NCBI GenBank assembly: GCA_031256675.1
Contig: JAIRQC010000027.1
Span: forward strand, 1-64,000
Source of the DNA: Rikenellaceae bacterium
Lineage (GTDB): Bacteria > Bacteroidota > Bacteroidia > Bacteroidales > Rikenellaceae
Length of the DNA: 64,000 bases
Direction of reading: 5' to 3'
Shown: positions 20,489 through 30,093 of the stretch, one piece after another
How positions within the stretch are numbered: the stretch's first letter is position 1
Layout of the letters: every line of letters starts with the position of its first letter
Made by a program: the position numbers and the translations under genes
The notes under the pieces: generated by a model
Told to the model about the DNA's origin: nothing
Seen by the model: the letters and a program-made list of their open reading frames with translations, nothing else
The model's database searches: none

Positions 20489-22576
20489 TCATTTTTGTTC
20501 CGAATACTGTTTCAGTATGGCGTAGGCTTCCCTGACGCCGAGTTCGCCCGCCTTGCTCAGGTCGAGACAGCCGGCGCGCACGTCGTCGAGGAATATTTTG
20601 GCAAGGCCGCGGTTGTAGTAGGCCTCGGCCATCGCCGGATAGTATTTGAGCGCCGTGTCGTAATCGGCCACAGCCTCCTGCAAACGCCCTGAAAGTATCA
20701 GCAGCCCGGCGCGGTTGTAGTAAATATATGCGAACTCGGGCAGCAGGCGGGCAGCCTTGTTGAGGTCTTCTATGGCCTCGTCGTAGCTGTAACTGCGTGA
20801 ATATCCGCCTTTGGAGAGACTGGCAGGGTCGGCGTCTATGGTTGTTCGGTGATAGCTGTTGTTGTCGATCGAGGAGATGTAGTCGATCATCTCGCTGCGC
20901 ACCGTGCTGCGGTCGAAATAGAGGAACGGATTGGAGGGATTGCCGTCGATTGCCGTCGTCAGGGCGTTGATGGCCGGGGTGTACTGCCGTATGAGCGAGA
21001 GTATCACGCCCCGCTCGAACTGTGCGCACCAGTCGCCGCCGGAGGAGTTCTCGCGCTCGGCCAGACGACGCTCCATAGCCATTAGCGTGTCGGCGGGCAG
21101 GTCGCTTGCGCGGTTGCTCAGCCGCAGCAGCGGATTGGCCACCTCGTCGGTGAAATCCGTGACCCTCCGTGCATAGAAGCGGTTCAGGTCGAGGGACTTC
21201 ACGCTGTCGGGGCGCATAAGTGTGAACTTGAACAGCGGTTGCAGCGTGGCCTGGCGGCTTGTGGAGCGCACGCGGCTGAAATCCTTGTCGGAATATTTGT
21301 CGGCAAATGAGATCAGGTGGTTGAACCGCTGCGAGGTGTCGGCATATATCGAATATTTGCCGTCGTTGCGGTGTTTGGCGTAGTCGGCAATCTTGCGGTC
21401 GGCGGCCTGCATGTCAGCCTTCGAACCGCTCATGTCGCCCATGCGGTAGCGCAGCAGCGAGCGGTTAACCCAGGCCGACGAGAACTCAGGGAAGAGTTCT
21501 ATGGCCTGCGTGTAATCTTTCAGCGCGCCGTCGTAGTCGCCCAGCCTGGTGAGCAGCAGCGCGCGGTTGAAATATACCAGCACATTTTCGGGTGCGAGGC
21601 GATTCAGGGCGTTGTAGTCTTCGAGGGCGTTGTTGTAGTCGCCGATGTCGGTGCGGATGAGCGCGCGGTTGAGATATGCGCCGGAGTTCGTCGGCTCCAC
21701 CTCGATCACCTTGCCGAAGTCGGCGATGGCCTGCACCGGGCGGCGCATGTTATTGTAAAGCACGCCGCGGTTGAACCTCACCGCCGGATTGTCGGGCAGC
21801 TGCGAGGCGAGGCGGTCGTAATCGGCCAGCGCGAGGCTGTTCTCGTTCCGTGCGGCGTAGATCAGCGCGCGGTTGAAACACGAGAACAGGTCGGTGGAGT
21901 CGAGGGCTATTGCGCGGTCGAGGTCGGCCAGTGCGGGTTCGTAACGCTTCTGTTCCATATAGAGCAACCCCCGCCAGCGGTAACCGGCCGGACTGTTGCG
22001 GTTGCTGCGGATGGCCTCGGCGTAGTCGGCAAAGGCGCGGGTCGTGTCTTTGAGCATCAGGTAGCTGCGGCCGCGGTTGACGTATGCATCCGCCGAGCGC
22101 CCGTCGCTGCGCAGATAGCGGTCGAAGTCGGCTATGGCGTTCTCGTACTGCTGGTTGTTGTAGTATGTCAGGCCGCGGTTGTAGTAGATGTTCGAGATGT
22201 CGGGCCGTATGCCGAGCACCTCGTCGAAATCGCTCAACGCCCCTTTCAGGTTGCCCAGATCGGCGCGGGTGTAGGCGCGGTAGATATATGCCCAAGTGTA
22301 GACCGGGTTGTGGATTATGGCCGAGCTGAAATCCTCCTCGGCCCCCAGCAGGTCGCCGAGACTGTACTTGGCTATGCCGCGCAGAAAGAAGCCCTCGTAG
22401 GCGCGCGGGTCGACTTTGAGCAGTATGTTGAGCGTGCGGACGGCGTCGCCGTACTGATTGTCTATCAGCAGGTCGCGCCCCATGCGGAAGAAATATCGCT
22501 TGTCGTACTGGGCGGGCGCCTGCGTCGCTGTCAGCAGCCCCGCCGCGAGGAGTATTGTTGCGAGAAACCTCTTCAT
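20489..22576 (-). CDS. Tetratricopeptide-repeat protein
   Basis: MKRFLATILLAAGLLTATQA signal; repeated YxNRGxxxxxxxxYxxAIxDFxxxL TPR units. Confidence 0.9.
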   Translation of the reverse strand: MKRFLATILLAAGLLTATQAPAQYDKRYFFRMGRDLLIDNQYGDAVRTLNILLKVDPRAYEGFFLRGIAKYSLGDLLGAEEDFSSAIIHNPVYTWAYIYRAYTRADLGNLKGALSDFDEVLGIRPDISNIYYNRGLTYYNNQQYENAIADFDRYLRSDGRSADAYVNRGRSYLMLKDTTRAFADYAEAIRSNRNSPAGYRWRGLLYMEQKRYEPALADLDRAIALDSTDLFSCFNRALIYAARNENSLALADYDRLASQLPDNPAVRFNRGVLYNNMRRPVQAIADFGKVIEVEPTNSGAYLNRALIRTDIGDYNNALEDYNALNRLAPENVLVYFNRALLLTRLGDYDGALKDYTQAIELFPEFSSAWVNRSLLRYRMGDMSGSKADMQAADRKIADYAKHRNDGKYSIYADTSQRFNHLISFADKYSDKDFSRVRSTSRQATLQPLFKFTLMRPDSVKSLDLNRFYARRVTDFTDEVANPLLRLSNRASDLPADTLMAMERRLAERENSSGGDWCAQFERGVILSLIRQYTPAINALTTAIDGNPSNPFLYFDRSTVRSEMIDYISSIDNNSYHRTTIDADPASLSKGGYSRSYSYDEAIEDLNKAARLLPEFAYIYYNRAGLLILSGRLQEAVADYDTALKYYPAMAEAYYNRGLAKIFLDDVRAGCLDLSKAGELGVREAYAILKQYSEQK

Positions 22577-22677
22577 AAAGGGCATTTTGTCGGGCTAAAT
22601 TACGACTTTTTTAATAAACCGCCTGCTTTCCCGAAACATTTTTGTATTTTTATCAGACAATTTTATCCCCAAAGCGC

Positions 22678-23223
22678 ATGAAAAACCTTGCCAGCCTCAC
22701 TAAAACCTGCAAGTATATTGCAGTGGGAGCAGTTCTGTCCGCCGCCACAGGGTGCGGAAGGGCCTATTTCGATTCGGACAAATATGTCTATAAGAACGAG
22801 TGCTCGACGGAGATCGCCATTAAAGGTTTTTCTCATCGCATCTGCGACAACTTTCCATTCGGGCCCATTGAGACCATAGTGTTATTGGATACTGTTTTTG
22901 TGCTCCCGTCAGGAGAATCCATTGAATTTTATAGCCAATCCAATACCCACCCTGCATATGGAACTATTTGTGGCAGCGACTCTATTGTCGTGTCCAACGG
23001 AACGCATTATCTCGTTCACATGAGGAGATATACGGACGAGGATGATCCGTTATATCGTAAAGAGTGTTACACCTTTATCTCTACCGTTACCCGCAAAGCA
23101 GATATGGGACCACATTGTGGCATGGGCGGCACCCCTTACGAAACCCTGCGCACTTACCTCTATGTCTTCCGCGACGAGGACTTCGCAAGCGCCGTGCCTC
23201 TCCCTGCGCCTCCTGCGCAGTAA
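22678..23223 (+). CDS. Hypothetical lipoprotein
   Basis: MKNLASLTKTCKYIAVGAVLSAATGCGRAYFDSDKYVYKNECSTEIAIKGF; lipobox-like. Confidence 0.6.
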   Translation: MKNLASLTKTCKYIAVGAVLSAATGCGRAYFDSDKYVYKNECSTEIAIKGFSHRICDNFPFGPIETIVLLDTVFVLPSGESIEFYSQSNTHPAYGTICGSDSIVVSNGTHYLVHMRRYTDEDDPLYRKECYTFISTVTRKADMGPHCGMGGTPYETLRTYLYVFRDEDFASAVPLPAPPAQ

Positions 23224-23305
23224 CCGCCTCCGTAACGCTCCGCCTGCATCCCCTGCGGAGCACTCTTTTTTATGCCGCGCCGTTTTGCAAAAACGAAAAA
23301 ATCCG

Positions 23306-23313
23306 TATCTTTG
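23306..23313 (+). promoter_or_regulatory. -7 box TATCTTTG for purA
   Basis: TAnnTTTG consensus, ~190 nt upstream of purA ATG. Confidence 0.55.
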
Positions 23314-23373
23314 CAGGCTTCGAGAAACGAAGAATCTGGCTGAATTTTCCCGCCGAAGTTATTTGTATAGATA

Positions 23374-23453
23374 TTTTCGGATGATTTTGGCGGTAAATTT
23401 TGCAGACACAGCGAGGCCTAAGGCGAAAAATTTGCCGTCAAAATCGCCGAAAA
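23374..23453 (+). ncRNA. Candidate structured 5' leader of purA (long hairpin)
   Basis: ttttcgg(374-380)/ccgaaaa(447-453) and gattttggcggtaaatttt(383-401)/aaaatttgccgtcaaaatc(427-445): ~26 bp helix with two G-U pairs in + sense. Confidence 0.5.
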
Positions 23454-23501
23454 GAACATCAGAACGGGAGCGGGAATTTTAGACAGATCCTATAAACACA
23501 G

Positions 23502-24767
23502 ATGAAAAAAATAGATGTAGCGTTGGGGTTACAATGGGGCGACGAGGGCAAAGGCAAGGTTGTTGATGTGCTTACGCCGATTTACGACATAATCGCCCGC
23601 TTTCAGGGGGGGCCCAACGCCGGCCACTCGCTCCACTTCGACGGACAGAAGTATGTTCTGCATACCATCCCTTCGGGCGTATTCCGCAAGGGGGCCGTTA
23701 ATATTATAGGTAACGGCGTGGTCGTCGACCCGCGGATCTTCGCCGAGGAGGTTGCCGAACTCGAAACGGTCGTGCCCGACATAAGCGCCAGGCTGCTGAT
23801 CTCCAAAAAGGCACACCTTATCCTGCCCACCCACCGCGTTCTCGACGCGGCGCAGGAGGCCTCGAAAGGCAGCGGCAAGATCGGCTCAACGCTCAAAGGC
23901 ATCGGCCCTGCATACGTCGACAAGACGGGTCGCGGCGGGCTGCGCGTTGGCGATATTCTGGCCCCCGATTTCCGTGCGCGCTACGAGGCGGCGCGGGACA
24001 TCCATCTGCAACAGCTTAAATCATACGACTTTACCTTCGACCTTGCCGAGTTCGAGGCAGGATGGTTCGAGGGGATAGACTCCATACGCCGTTTCACGCT
24101 CATCGACAGCGAGCAGGTGCTCAACGACGCGCTCGCAGAGGGTAAAAGCATCCTCGCCGAGGGGGCGCAGGGGTCGCTGCTTGACATAGATTTCGGCACC
24201 TATCCGTTCGTAACATCCTCCAACACGGTCTGCGCAGGGGCCTGCACGGGCCTCGGCGTGGCCCCGTCGCGCATCGGCAAGGTCTACGGCGTTTTCAAAG
24301 CCTACTGCACCCGCGTGGGCAGCGGCCCCTTCCCCACCGAACTTTTCGACGGGGACGGCGAGCGGATGCGCAAGATCGGCTTCGAGTTCGGGGCTACCAC
24401 AGGGCGGGCGCGCCGGTGCGGCTGGCTCGACATGGTGGCGTTGAAATATGCGGTGATGATCAACGGCGTGACGGAGCTCATCATGATGAAGGCCGACGTG
24501 CTCAACGACTTCGACACGATCAGGGTCTGCACGGCCTACGAGGCCGACGGCGGACGTACCACTACCCTGCCCTACGAGCTGACCGGCACGCTGCGGCCCG
24601 TATACAGGGAGTTTGCCGGGTGGCGGTGCGACGTAAGCGGGGCGCGACGGTGGGACGACCTGCCCCCCGAACTGAAAAGCTACATAGAGTATATCGAGAA
24701 CGAGTGCGGGGCGCCGGTGCGGATCATATCCGTCGGCCCCGACCGCGAGGAGACGATAGAGAGGTAG
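23502..24767 (+). CDS. purA: Adenylosuccinate synthetase
   Basis: LGLQWGDEGKGKVVDVLTPIYDIIARFQGGPNAGHSL. Confidence 0.97.
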   Translation: MKKIDVALGLQWGDEGKGKVVDVLTPIYDIIARFQGGPNAGHSLHFDGQKYVLHTIPSGVFRKGAVNIIGNGVVVDPRIFAEEVAELETVVPDISARLLISKKAHLILPTHRVLDAAQEASKGSGKIGSTLKGIGPAYVDKTGRGGLRVGDILAPDFRARYEAARDIHLQQLKSYDFTFDLAEFEAGWFEGIDSIRRFTLIDSEQVLNDALAEGKSILAEGAQGSLLDIDFGTYPFVTSSNTVCAGACTGLGVAPSRIGKVYGVFKAYCTRVGSGPFPTELFDGDGERMRKIGFEFGATTGRARRCGWLDMVALKYAVMINGVTELIMMKADVLNDFDTIRVCTAYEADGGRTTTLPYELTGTLRPVYREFAGWRCDVSGARRWDDLPPELKSYIEYIENECGAPVRIISVGPDREETIER

Positions 24768-24790
24768 ACAGACAATTAATAATTTTATAA

Positions 24791-25669
24791 ATGGGAAAAG
24801 CGTTGAACATAGTTGTGCTGGCCAAGCAGGTGCCCGACACCCGCAACGTGGGCAAGGACGCCATGAAGGCCGACGGCACGGTAAACCGCGCGGCGTTGCC
24901 GGCGATCTTCAACCCGGAAGACCTGAACGCCCTCGAACAGGCGCTCATCATCAAGGAGTCGTGTCCGGGCAGTACGGTCAGGATACTCACGATGGGGCCT
25001 CCGCGCGCTGCGGACGTCATCCGCGACGCCATGTTTCGCGGGGCGGACGGCGGCGTGCTGCTCACCGACCGTAAATTTGCAGGGGCGGACACCCTCGCAA
25101 CGAGTTACGCCCTGTCGCGGGCGCTGCTCAAAATCAAGCCCGACATCATCGTAGCCGGACGGCAGGCCATCGACGGCGACACTGCCCAGGTGGGGCCGCA
25201 GGTGGCCGAGAAGCTGGGCTGGCCGCAGGTGACCTACGCCGAACAGATCGAGAAGATCACCGACACGGAGATCGTCGTCAAGCGTCGCCTCGAACACGGC
25301 GTTGAGACTGTCTGTTCGCCAATGCCTATGGTGCTGACGGTCAACGGTTCGGCCCCCGAGTGCCGGATGAAGAACGCCAAGCGCGTAATGAAGTTCAAGA
25401 ATGCCAAAACCCCAAGCGAACTGAACGAGGCGCAGGACGAGTACCTCAACATGGAGTGCTGCAAGAAGCCCTACCTCAACATCTCGGAGTGGGGCGTGAG
25501 CGACATCGAGTGCGACGAACAGCAACTTGGCCTGAGCGGTTCGCCGACGAAGGTCAAGCAGATCGAGAACGTCGTGCTGCAAGCCAAAGAGTCGAAGCAG
25601 TACAGCGCATCGGAGGGCGAGATCAACTCGCTCATGGTAGAACTTATCGCCAGCCACACGCTGGGTTAA
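24791..25669 (+). CDS. etfB: Electron transfer flavoprotein subunit beta
   Basis: LNIVVLAKQVPDTRNVG..., GRQAIDGDTAQVGPQVAEKLGWPQVTY. Confidence 0.95.
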   Translation: MGKALNIVVLAKQVPDTRNVGKDAMKADGTVNRAALPAIFNPEDLNALEQALIIKESCPGSTVRILTMGPPRAADVIRDAMFRGADGGVLLTDRKFAGADTLATSYALSRALLKIKPDIIVAGRQAIDGDTAQVGPQVAEKLGWPQVTYAEQIEKITDTEIVVKRRLEHGVETVCSPMPMVLTVNGSAPECRMKNAKRVMKFKNAKTPSELNEAQDEYLNMECCKKPYLNISEWGVSDIECDEQQLGLSGSPTKVKQIENVVLQAKESKQYSASEGEINSLMVELIASHTLG

Positions 25670-25679
25670 ATTGATGATT

Positions 25680-26699
25680 ATGAACAATATATTTGTATAT
25701 TGCGAAATAGAGGGCGGCGCGGTGGCCGATGTGTCGCTGGAACTGCTGACCAAAGGGCGCGAACTGGCCGACACTCTCGGATGCAAACTTGAAGCGTTGG
25801 CCATCGGTCACAACCTCAACGGAATAGATAAACAATTGGCGCTTTACGGGGCCGATACGGTCTGGATTGCCGACGACAGAGAACTGGCCCCCTACCGCAC
25901 GCTGCCCCACACAGCCGTCACCTGCGGCGTGTTCGAGGCCGAGAAGCCCCAGATAGCCCTTTTCGGGGCCACTTCGCTCGGTCGCGACCTCGGCCCGCGG
26001 GTCTCGTCGGCCCTGCACAGCGGACTGACCGCCGACTGCACATCGCTGGTTATCGGCGACCACCAGGACGCCAGGACGGGCACAAAATACGAAAATCTGC
26101 TCTACCAGATCCGCCCCGCCTTCGGAGGCAATATCATCGCGACGATCGTCAATCCCGACTGCCGTCCGCAGATGGCCACCGTCCGCGAGGGTGTGATGAA
26201 AAAGGAGCAGGCCGCCAAGCCCGGCAAAGGCGAGGTAAGGCAGATCGACGTCAGGAAATACCTGAAAGATACCGACCTGGCGGTCAAGATCGTATCGCGC
26301 CAGATCGAGGAGCGCAAACTCAACATCAAGGGGGCGCAGATCATCGTTTCGGGCGGTTACGGCGTCGGGTCGAAGGAGAACTTCAAGCTGCTTTACGAGC
26401 TGGCCGAGGTGCTGGGCGGCGAGGTCGGCGCGTCGCGCGCGGCGGTCGACGCAGGTTTTGCCGAACATGCCCGCCAGGTGGGCCAGACTGGGGTCACGGT
26501 GCGTCCGAAACTCTACATCGCCTGCGGAATATCTGGCCAGATCCAGCATACGGCGGGTATGGACCAGTCGGCGATGGTCGTCTCGATCAACACCGACCCC
26601 GAAGCGCCGATCAACAAGCTCGCCGACTATGCCGTCACGGGCGACCTGCTTGACGTGATACCCAAAATGATCAATGCCTACAAGGCGAACAGCAAGTAG
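25680..26699 (+). CDS. etfA: Electron transfer flavoprotein subunit alpha
   Basis: C-terminal FAD domain: VVSGGYGVGSKENFKLLYELAEVLGGEVGASRAAVDAGF...YIACGISGQIQHTAGM. Confidence 0.95.
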   Translation: MNNIFVYCEIEGGAVADVSLELLTKGRELADTLGCKLEALAIGHNLNGIDKQLALYGADTVWIADDRELAPYRTLPHTAVTCGVFEAEKPQIALFGATSLGRDLGPRVSSALHSGLTADCTSLVIGDHQDARTGTKYENLLYQIRPAFGGNIIATIVNPDCRPQMATVREGVMKKEQAAKPGKGEVRQIDVRKYLKDTDLAVKIVSRQIEERKLNIKGAQIIVSGGYGVGSKENFKLLYELAEVLGGEVGASRAAVDAGFAEHARQVGQTGVTVRPKLYIACGISGQIQHTAGMDQSAMVVSINTDPEAPINKLADYAVTGDLLDVIPKMINAYKANSK

Positions 26700-26702
26700 G
26701 CC

Positions 26703-27455
26703 ATGAAGGGTGGCAAAAGGGCTGCCGCAGGTGCAGACAAGGGCGCAGATGTTGATGGCATTTCGGGAGTTGCGGAAGTTGCGGAAGTTGCAGGCACGGA
26801 GGGCGTTTCGGAGGGCAAAGGCGTTTCTGGGGCTGCGGGCGGCAAGGATATTGTCGGAGACGGCACGGTCGAGGACAAGCAGAAGGCCGCAAGTGCAGGC
26901 AAGGACAAGCAGAAAGCCGCAGGCAAGGGCGGCAAGGGCGACGGCAAGGATGCAGGCCTGACGGTTTCGTTCGAACTGGACATGAACGACGTGACTGTTT
27001 TCCACCGCCACTTCTACGCCACCAACGCCCAGGCGCGTCGGCAGCGCAGGATAATCAGGTGGGGCGTCGTGGCGCTGTTTTGTGCATTGGCGTTGATGTT
27101 CGACGTGATCTGGATACGCATCTATTTCGGCGTGTTCGCCATACTGTGGCTCGCAATGACGCCGCGGCTGGCCCGCCGAAAGTTTGTCCGAATAATGCGC
27201 AAAATGTGGGCCAATCCCGAAAACGCACGGCTGTACGGCAGGCGCACGGTGACCTTCGGCGACCTGATGCGGATAGTTACCGACTGGTCGGACGACATGA
27301 TACGCTGGGAGACGTTCCTGCGTGCGGTAGAACTGCCGGGCTACCTGCTGCTCTACGTCACCGAAAACAGCGCTATTGTCATCCCCACCCACAAACTGCA
27401 ACAGCAGGAGGCCGGACAGGTCAGGGAGACAATCGCAGCGCACATGAAATTGTGA
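26703..27455 (+). CDS. YcxB-like membrane protein with low-complexity Gly/Ala/Lys N-terminus
   Basis: N-terminal ~85 aa repeat-rich; then LTVSFELDMNDVTVFHRHFYATNAQARRQRRIIRWGVVALFCAL... and YLLLYVTENSAIVIPTHKL. Confidence 0.6.
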   Translation: MKGGKRAAAGADKGADVDGISGVAEVAEVAGTEGVSEGKGVSGAAGGKDIVGDGTVEDKQKAASAGKDKQKAAGKGGKGDGKDAGLTVSFELDMNDVTVFHRHFYATNAQARRQRRIIRWGVVALFCALALMFDVIWIRIYFGVFAILWLAMTPRLARRKFVRIMRKMWANPENARLYGRRTVTFGDLMRIVTDWSDDMIRWETFLRAVELPGYLLLYVTENSAIVIPTHKLQQQEAGQVRETIAAHMKL

Positions 27456-27473
27456 TTGCCGGAAATTACGCCT

Positions 27474-27857
27474 GCTTTTTGTCAGGTAATGAGGATGGAG
27501 GCGCATACTTCCCTCCCGAACCGGACATAAAGGTCGAACGCGGGAAGTTGATAATTTCCTACGCACACGGCAGATATGGCTGGTGGCAATATGTGTTCCG
27601 CTACCGCAACGGCAACTTCGAACTTATCGGACACGACGTTCGCAGCAATCGCGGGCCTGTAACACTATCGACCGGGAGCATCAATTTCCTCTCCGTCAGG
27701 ATGGAGGTGTTAACGAACGTCGGCGAAGACGAGGAAGATGAGCAACTCAAGACCGTATGGAAGAGTATCAAGGTCGGCCACACGTTTGAAACTGACCGAA
27801 ATATCCGATTTCGACAACATTGACGCGGCGGATTGCTACCGCATCATCGAACAGTAA
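27474..27857 (+). pseudogene. Hypothetical protein remnant, N-truncated and 3' frameshifted
   Basis: ...YFPPEPDIKVERGKLIISYAHGRYGWWQYVFRYRNGNFELIGHD...WKSIKVGHT then alternate frame LKLTEISDFDNIDAADCYRIIEQ* after T-run 27785..27787. Confidence 0.5.
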
Positions 27858-27878
27858 GACAATTAAAAACAGAATAAT

Positions 27879-29600
27879 ATGGCTAACTTTTTTTTAGACA
27901 ACAGGGATTTGCAATTCCACCTCGACCATCCGTTGATGCGCAAGATCGTGGAGCTCAAAGAGAGGGGATTTGCCGACAGGGACCTCTACGATTACGCCCC
28001 GGCGGACTATGACGACGCGATGGACTCCTACCGCAGGGTTATGGAGATCATGGGCGAGGTTTGCGGCGATGTGATCGCCCCGAACGCCGAGGAGGTCGAC
28101 ACGGTGGGGCCGAAGGTGGTGGACGACCGCGTGGTGTATGCTCCGGGGACGGCGCAGAACATCGAGGCGATCACCAAAGCCGGACTGTTCGGCATGACGC
28201 TGCCCCGCAAGTACGAGGGGCTGAACCTGCCGCTGGTCTGCTTCGTAATGGCCAACGAGATGGTCTCGCGCGGCGACACGGGTTTCGAGAACATCTGGGG
28301 CTTGCAGGACTGCGCCGAGACGCTCAACGAGTTTGCCTCGGAGGAGATCAAGGCGGAATTTCTGCCCCGCGTCTCCCGCGGCGAAACGTGCGCGATGGAC
28401 CTTACGGAGCCCGACGCAGGCTCCGACCTGCAAGCGGTCATGCTCAAAGCGACGTGGGACGAGAAGAGGGGGACATGGCTGCTGAACGGCGTTAAACGCT
28501 TCATTACCAACGGCGACGCAGAGATTTCGCTCGTACTGGCCCGCTCGGAGGAGGGTACGACCGACGCGCGCGGCCTGTCAATGTTCGTCTACGACAAGGC
28601 CAGCAACTGCACCAAAGTCCGCCGCATCGAGAACAAGCTGGGTATCAAGGGTTCGCCCACGTGCGAGTTGGTGTTCACCAACGCTCCGGCGCAGCTGGTC
28701 GGCGACCGCAAAATGGGGCTGATCAAGTATGTGATGTCGCTCATGAACGCCGCCCGTCTGGGTATCGGGGCGCAGAGTACCGGCCTGTCGGAGGCCGCCT
28801 ACCGCGAGGCTTTGAAGTATGCCCACGAGCGCCGCCAGTTCGGCAAGCCGATCATCGAGTTTCCGGCCATGTACGAAATGCTGACCAACATGAAGGCCAA
28901 GCTCCACGGTTCCAGGGCGTTGCTATATGAGACGACGCGCTTCGTGGAGATATACAAATGTTACGAGCATATCTCGCACGAACGCAAGCTGGAGGCCGAC
29001 GAGCGCGCCGAACAGAAGGCCTACTCACGGCTGGCCGACGCTTTCACGCCGCTGTTGAAGCTGATGACCTCGGAATACTGCAACCAGCTGGCCTACGATT
29101 CGCTGCAAATCCACGGTGGGTCGGGCTACATGAAGGACTACCCCATTCAGCGCATCTACCGCGACGCCCGCATCACCAACATCTATGAGGGAACGTCCCA
29201 GTTGCAGGTCGTTGCGGCCATTCGCCACGTCACCACCGGCACCTACCTGGCCAAGATCAAAGAGTACGAGGCCCTGCCATGCCCCACCCCGCTGGCCCAC
29301 CTGCACGGCCGTCTGGTCGCGATGCGCGAGGCCTATGAGCGTGCCGTCGAGAAGGTTACGGCGATGGGCGACGCAGAGCAGATCGACTTCCACGCCCGCC
29401 GCATGGTGGAGATGGCCGGACATATCGTCATCAGCCACCTGCTCGTGCAGCAGTCGGGCGTCTCGGAGGACTACCGCCTTTCGGCCGAGGTCTACACCAA
29501 GTTGGGCGAAGCGCAGTGCACCGCCGCCGCCGAGTACATCGCCAAATCCACCGCCGCCGACGTCAACAGCTTCAAGAGCGTGCTCGACGAATATCTTTAA
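27879..29600 (+). CDS. Acyl-CoA dehydrogenase
   Basis: GDTGFENIWGLQDCAETLN, MDLTEPDAGSDLQAV, GVKRFITNGDAE, YAHERRQFGKPIIEFP; downstream of etfBA. Confidence 0.93.
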   Translation: MANFFLDNRDLQFHLDHPLMRKIVELKERGFADRDLYDYAPADYDDAMDSYRRVMEIMGEVCGDVIAPNAEEVDTVGPKVVDDRVVYAPGTAQNIEAITKAGLFGMTLPRKYEGLNLPLVCFVMANEMVSRGDTGFENIWGLQDCAETLNEFASEEIKAEFLPRVSRGETCAMDLTEPDAGSDLQAVMLKATWDEKRGTWLLNGVKRFITNGDAEISLVLARSEEGTTDARGLSMFVYDKASNCTKVRRIENKLGIKGSPTCELVFTNAPAQLVGDRKMGLIKYVMSLMNAARLGIGAQSTGLSEAAYREALKYAHERRQFGKPIIEFPAMYEMLTNMKAKLHGSRALLYETTRFVEIYKCYEHISHERKLEADERAEQKAYSRLADAFTPLLKLMTSEYCNQLAYDSLQIHGGSGYMKDYPIQRIYRDARITNIYEGTSQLQVVAAIRHVTTGTYLAKIKEYEALPCPTPLAHLHGRLVAMREAYERAVEKVTAMGDAEQIDFHARRMVEMAGHIVISHLLVQQSGVSEDYRLSAEVYTKLGEAQCTAAAEYIAKSTAADVNSFKSVLDEYL

Positions 29601-29616
29601 CGGTAATATATTAAGA

Positions 29617-29651
29617 GATAAGGGCCTCCATTGCGGAGGCCCTTATCTTTT
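29617..29651 (+). terminator. Intrinsic terminator after acyl-CoA dehydrogenase
   Basis: GATAAGGGCCTCC-attgc-GGAGGCCCTTATC followed by TTTT. Confidence 0.85.
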
Positions 29652-29810
29652 CGTCACTGCCGGCGGCGAATGCGTCATTGTCGGCGACGAATGCGCCACT
29701 GCTTGCGGCAAAGCAACAGAACCTGCGGCAAAATGCGTCACTGCCGACGGCAAATGCAACAGAACCAGCGATGAAGCGGCGAAACCAAATTGTCCTCGCG
29801 ATCCCCAACT

Positions 29811-29889
29811 GTCATTGCGAGCGGAGCGAAGCAATCCAGCGTGGTCATGCCCATTTTCCCTGACTGCTTCGGCTGTGCCTCGCAATGAC
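29811..29889. repeat. REP/MITE-like element
   Basis: Perfect terminal inverted repeats GTCATTGCGAG/CTCGCAATGAC and internal gagcGAAGCA/TGCTTCgg. Confidence 0.8.
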
Positions 29890-30093
29890 AAAAAGGAACG
29901 GACTGCATCCGGCTTCCTGTTTCGGGCTGCGGGTTGTGGCTTCCTGCTGCTGGTTTCCTTGCCTGCTGCGAACTGCAGGTCGAAAGCTTCCGGCGGAGGA
30001 CTGCGGGCTGGGGCTTCCGGCTTCGAGTTCCTGCTGCAGGCTTTCGGTTCCGGCTTCGCCCTGTTCGCAAAGACTTCCGCGCCTCGCTAACGG

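Noticed and set aside
15100-27787. Homopolymer frameshifts (15100, 18133, 27785) as purely sequencing errors
   Set aside because: Not excluded, but every recognised housekeeping gene in the window is intact while only lineage-specific genes are broken, which favours real decay; raw reads would decide.
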